Positions 7,465 to 10,449 of a stretch of DNA of 10,449 nucleotides are shown piece by piece. The notes beneath the pieces are model-generated. The model did not search any database and was not told where the DNA came from. It saw nothing but the letters and a program-made list of their open reading frames with translations. The position numbers were made by a program, and so were the translations under genes. Each line of letters begins with the position of its first letter. The first letter of the stretch is position 1. The DNA is from an uncultured bacterium (GTDB lineage Bacteria > Bacteroidota > Bacteroidia > Bacteroidales > Bacteroidaceae): the NCBI GenBank assembly GCA_905215575.1, contig CAJMQV010000061.1, positions 1 through 10,449 of the forward strand, read 5' to 3'.

Positions 7465-8853
7465 TTATTTTGCAAACTTGTAAACGACATCCATGATTTC
7501 TTTACCAATCTGATCTGCGGCTTCCATAGTAGCAGCCTCAGAATAAACACGAATGATCGGTTCGGTATTACTCTTGCGCAAGTGTACCCACTTGTCAGCG
7601 AAATCAATCTTCACACCGTCAATGTCGTTGATTTCCTCATTCTTATACATTTCCTTAACCTTAGCCAACAGAGCATCAACATCAGTATCCGGAGTCAGGT
7701 CGATACGGTTCTTTGCAATAAAGTAAGGAGGATAAGTAGCACGCAGTTCGCTGGTCTTCATACCCTTCTTAGCCAAATAAGTCAGAATCAAAGCGATACC
7801 AACCAAGGCGTCACGACCGTAGTGAGCTTCCGGATAAATAACTCCACCATTACCTTCACCACCGATTACGGCGTTGGTTTCCTTCATCAAAGTAACAACG
7901 TTAACCTCTCCTACTGCAGAAGCGTTGTACTCACAACCGTACTTGCGGGTTACATCACGCAAAGCTCTGGTTGAGCTCAGGTTTGAAACGGTGTTACCCG
8001 GAGTATTCTGCAAAATATAATCGGCAACAGTTACCAAGGTATATTCCTCACCATACATAGTTCCGTCTTCGCAGAACAAAGCCAAACGGTCAACGTCTGG
8101 GTCTACCACAAAAGCGATATCGTGCTCACCCTTCTGCATCAAGGCCTTGATGTCTTGCAGGTTCTTTTCCAATGGTTCTGGGTTATGCTGGAAATCACCG
8201 GTTGCCTCAGTGTACAAACCTGTAACCTTCTCTACACCCAGCTGCTCCAACAGTTTTGGCAAAATAATACCACCTACTGAGTTTACAGTATCGATAGCCA
8301 CCTTGAAGTGTGCATTCTTGATAGCCTCAACGTCTACCAGTTTCAGATTCTTTACCAGATCAATATGCTTCTGGTCGTAAGAATTATCTTCACGATAAGA
8401 TCCCAAATGATCTACATCTGCATATTCAAACTCTTCAGCCTCAGCGATACGCAATACTTCATTACCTTCTTCCTTGTTCAGGAATTCACCTTTCTCGTTC
8501 AGAAGTTTCAAAGCATTCCACTGACGTGGATTGTGTGAAGCAGTCAGAATGATACCACCGCAAGCACCTTCCATAGTTACGGCAAGCTCAGTAGTCGGAG
8601 TGCTGGCCAAACCGATGTTTACCACATCAAAGCCCATACCCATCAGAGTACCACACACTACATTCTTCACCATTTCACCAGAAAGACGAGCGTCACGACC
8701 TACAACGATCTTGTTGCTGTTCACCTTTGTTGTCTTACGGATCAAGGTTGCATAAGCAGAAGTGAACTTTACAATATCCAACGGATTTAAAGTATCACCA
8801 GCCTGACCGCCAATGGTTCCACGAATACCGGAAATTGATTTAATAAGAGTCAT
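7465..8853 (-). CDS. glmM: Phosphohexomutase, probably phosphoglucosamine mutase GlmM
   Basis: This 462-residue cytoplasmic alpha-D-phosphohexomutase has all four family motifs in order: TASHNP with phosphoserine S106; the Mg2+ loop DPDVDRLAL with D251, D253 and D255; the sugar-binding loop GGEGNGG (331-337); and the phosphate-binding RKSNTEP (426-432). GlmM interconverts GlcN-6-P and GlcN-1-P on the way to UDP-GlcNAc, peptidoglycan and lipid A. The GEGNGG loop differs from the GEqSGH form of E. coli GlmM, so phosphomannomutase or phosphoglucomutase activity is possible. Single Bacteroidota enzymes of this kind are usually annotated GlmM, and neighbouring nagA supports an amino-sugar role. 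It has the best promoter in the window and a strong terminator, so it is probably expressed constitutively and independently of the sulfatases beside it. The start ATG at 8853 gives the expected SISGIRGTIG N-terminus. Confidence 0.85.
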   Translation of the reverse strand: MTLIKSISGIRGTIGGQAGDTLNPLDIVKFTSAYATLIRKTTKVNSNKIVVGRDARLSGEMVKNVVCGTLMGMGFDVVNIGLASTPTTELAVTMEGACGGIILTASHNPRQWNALKLLNEKGEFLNKEEGNEVLRIAEAEEFEYADVDHLGSYREDNSYDQKHIDLVKNLKLVDVEAIKNAHFKVAIDTVNSVGGIILPKLLEQLGVEKVTGLYTEATGDFQHNPEPLEKNLQDIKALMQKGEHDIAFVVDPDVDRLALFCEDGTMYGEEYTLVTVADYILQNTPGNTVSNLSSTRALRDVTRKYGCEYNASAVGEVNVVTLMKETNAVIGGEGNGGVIYPEAHYGRDALVGIALILTYLAKKGMKTSELRATYPPYFIAKNRIDLTPDTDVDALLAKVKEMYKNEEINDIDGVKIDFADKWVHLRKSNTEPIIRVYSEAATMEAADQIGKEIMDVVYKFAK

Positions 8854-8888
8854 ATTGTATTAATTATTTGGTTGTTTAATCTTTCTTG

Positions 8889-8919
8889 CAAAATTACTTA
8901 AAAACAAGATAATCGCAAA
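8889..8919 (-). promoter_or_regulatory. Strong Bacteroidota-type promoter for glmM
   Basis: The minus strand shows TTTG (8919-8916), a 19-base spacer, then TAATTTTG (8896-8889). Both boxes match the Bacteroidota -33 TTTG / -7 TAnnTTTG consensus, and the spacing is standard. The -7 box ends 35 bases before the glmM ATG, predicting a leader of about 28 bases. The -33 box begins 14 bases past the stop codon of the upstream sulfatase. Confidence 0.75.
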
Positions 8920-8932
8920 GGAATAATCCACT

Positions 8933-10449
8933 TTATTTAGCAGGAAGTGTTACCTTGAACAATGGGCTGTCGGTATGCTCCTTAAAGAGAATAGCCTTGA
9001 GTTCTTTCACAACTTCCGGATATTTTGCAGCCACATTATTATCTTCATGCAGATCGTTCGCCAGATCATAAAGTTCACAAACACCAGCATTTACACGAAG
9101 CTTCCAGTTTCCTTTACGCACGGCCATCTGATTAGTCTCATGGAATTCCCAATAAAGGAAATCATGTTGTTCCTGCTTTTCATCATTTCCGAGCAAAGTT
9201 GGCAAGAAAGAAATACCATCAAAATAGTCCTCCTTTCCAGTAGCTGCATATTTCGGATTTGTATACTCCTTAACGTAATCCTCCACTCCGATGAGATCAC
9301 AGAAGGTAGGCATCACATCATAAAAGGCCAATTGATGATCATTCACGCTTCCAGCCTGAATCTTTCCGGGCCAGCGCACGATAAATGGTATGCGGATACC
9401 ACCCTCAAAACAAGAACGCTTCGTACCCTTCAACAGACCGTCACGATTGAAGAAAGCCGGATCTGCTCCACCCTCCTCATGAGGACCGTTATCTGATGAG
9501 AAAATAACAATAGTATTTTCATCCATACCCTTTTCTTTCAGTTTTGCAAGAATTTCTCCTACATAAGCATCCAAACGGGTAATCATTGCTGCAAACTGAG
9601 CATGAACATTAACAGACGGATTATAACGCGAACCTTCTGAACCTCCAAAATTCTTATCGTTACAGAAACGGTTGTTATAAGCCTGCAAAATAGAGTCATT
9701 AGGCTGATAAAGCTCTGCGTGAGGCAAAGTATAGGTAAACAGTCCGTAGAAAGGCTTGTCATCAGTCTGCTTGTCCAACCACTTCAACGCCTCCTGATGA
9801 ATCAGATCAGCAGTATACTGCGAACGATTCTCATAACCATTGCCATACATCGGATATTTCGTATTGTCAGTCAATTCCTCACGCACAATGCTGGCATTAC
9901 CATCCTTGTCACGCACCAGGCGGTTCATAAAGTTAGGATAATACAAGTGCGCCTGGAACTGGCAGATATAACCGTAATACTCGTCCACGCCGCGCTTTTC
10001 GGGAGTTGATTCAGAACCTTCATAACCGCCGGCCCACTTTCCGAACATTCCGGTAGTATAACCCTGATCCTTCATGATCTCCGGCAGAATGATATGGTCT
10101 GGATCATACGGTTCCTGACCGGTCTGTGCCGGATCTGATGTCTGACCATACTGCACGTTTCCGATTCTGTACTCTTTATTACCACGCACCTTTGTATGTC
10201 CCGTATGCTGTCCGGTCATCAAAGAAGCACGTGAAGGAGCACTTACCGGGCTGCCTGCATAAGCCTGTGTAAAGCGCATTCCTTCTGCTGCCATACGGTC
10301 CAGATTCGGGGTGCTGATATACTGCTGACCATAGCAACCCAAATCTCCATATCCCATATCATCACACAGAATAAAAATTATATTGGGTTTTTCATTGCTT
10401 GTCTGTGCAGATGCAGCACCAGCGAGCATAAATAAGGAACTGAAAAGGA
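8933..10449 (-). CDS. Secreted S1-family sulfatase (possibly S1_16-like), N-terminus cut off by the window edge
   Basis: The frame runs off the right edge. Before the internal Met at 10429, codons for LFSSLF are still in frame, and together with MLAGAASAQ they read as the end of a signal peptide, so the true start lies just outside. From that Met, 498 residues remain. Key residues in this numbering are D23-D24 in LCDDMGYGDLG, the formylglycine precursor S63 with R67 in S-A-P-S-R, H237 in TLPHAEL, D313-N314 in SSDNGPHEEGG, and K334/K337 in LKGTKR. It is a Ser-type sulfatase needing an anaerobic maturase. The usual GKWH motif reads G-K-W-A-G-G (130-135). That and the GGYEGSESTP stretch recall, from memory, the S1_16 group with Gal/GalNAc-4-sulfatases; this is tentative. 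The C-terminus is complete, ending at TAA. No terminator separates it from glmM, which has its own promoter. Confidence 0.9.
   Translation of the reverse strand, partial: LFSSLFMLAGAASAQTSNEKPNIIFILCDDMGYGDLGCYGQQYISTPNLDRMAAEGMRFTQAYAGSPVSAPSRASLMTGQHTGHTKVRGNKEYRIGNVQYGQTSDPAQTGQEPYDPDHIILPEIMKDQGYTTGMFGKWAGGYEGSESTPEKRGVDEYYGYICQFQAHLYYPNFMNRLVRDKDGNASIVREELTDNTKYPMYGNGYENRSQYTADLIHQEALKWLDKQTDDKPFYGLFTYTLPHAELYQPNDSILQAYNNRFCNDKNFGGSEGSRYNPSVNVHAQFAAMITRLDAYVGEILAKLKEKGMDENTIVIFSSDNGPHEEGGADPAFFNRDGLLKGTKRSCFEGGIRIPFIVRWPGKIQAGSVNDHQLAFYDVMPTFCDLIGVEDYVKEYTNPKYAATGKEDYFDGISFLPTLLGNDEKQEQHDFLYWEFHETNQMAVRKGNWKLRVNAGVCELYDLANDLHEDNNVAAKYPEVVKELKAILFKEHTDSPLFKVTLPAK

Noticed and set aside
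1..10449. The possibility of a mobile or defence island, CRISPR array or phage system.
   Set aside because: I found no transposase, integrase, nuclease, spacer-repeat pattern or tRNA. All genes belong to known metabolic or transport families with complete motifs.

Overview
The window looks like chromosomal DNA from a gut-type member of the Bacteroidota (Bacteroidales; Bacteroides, Phocaeicola, Parabacteroides or Prevotella cannot be separated here). The evidence is three upstream boxes of the Bacteroidota form TAnnTTTG, the absence of Shine-Dalgarno sequences before starts, and two secreted Ser-type sulfatases beside a secreted GH20 hexosaminidase. All six genes lie on the minus strand, so transcription runs from high to low coordinates. 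No RNA gene, insertion sequence, integrase or CRISPR array is visible.

Layout in transcription order: a secreted S1 sulfatase cut off by the right edge (8933-10449); a hexose-phosphate mutase of the GlmM type with its own promoter (7465-8853) and a strong terminator (7397-7443); a second secreted S1 sulfatase resembling GlcNAc-6-O-sulfatases (5814-7379), starting only 17 bases beyond that terminator; nagA, GlcNAc-6-phosphate deacetylase, with its own promoter (4548-5708) and terminator (4494-4530); a 325-base intergenic stretch holding a perfect 10-bp inverted repeat and the nhaA promoter; nhaA, a Na+/H+ antiporter (2858-4222); and, 29 bases further on, a large multidomain beta-N-acetylhexosaminidase (GH20) whose C-terminus runs off the left edge (1-2828).

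Five of the six genes fit one theme, amino-sugar salvage from sulfated host glycans such as mucin O-glycans or glycosaminoglycans. The exported sulfatases and GH20 would release and desulfate GlcNAc. After uptake and phosphorylation (genes not in the window), NagA makes GlcN-6-P, and the mutase could send this to GlcN-1-P and UDP-GlcNAc. The most notable detail is a Tyr-Ile-Asn-Arg motif in the GH20 active site. It matches the Asn-Arg pair that lets the human HexA alpha subunit accept 6-sulfated GlcNAc, so this enzyme may cleave 6-sulfo-GlcNAc directly. There is no SusC/SusD pair and no regulator, so this is not a canonical polysaccharide utilization locus as far as the window shows.
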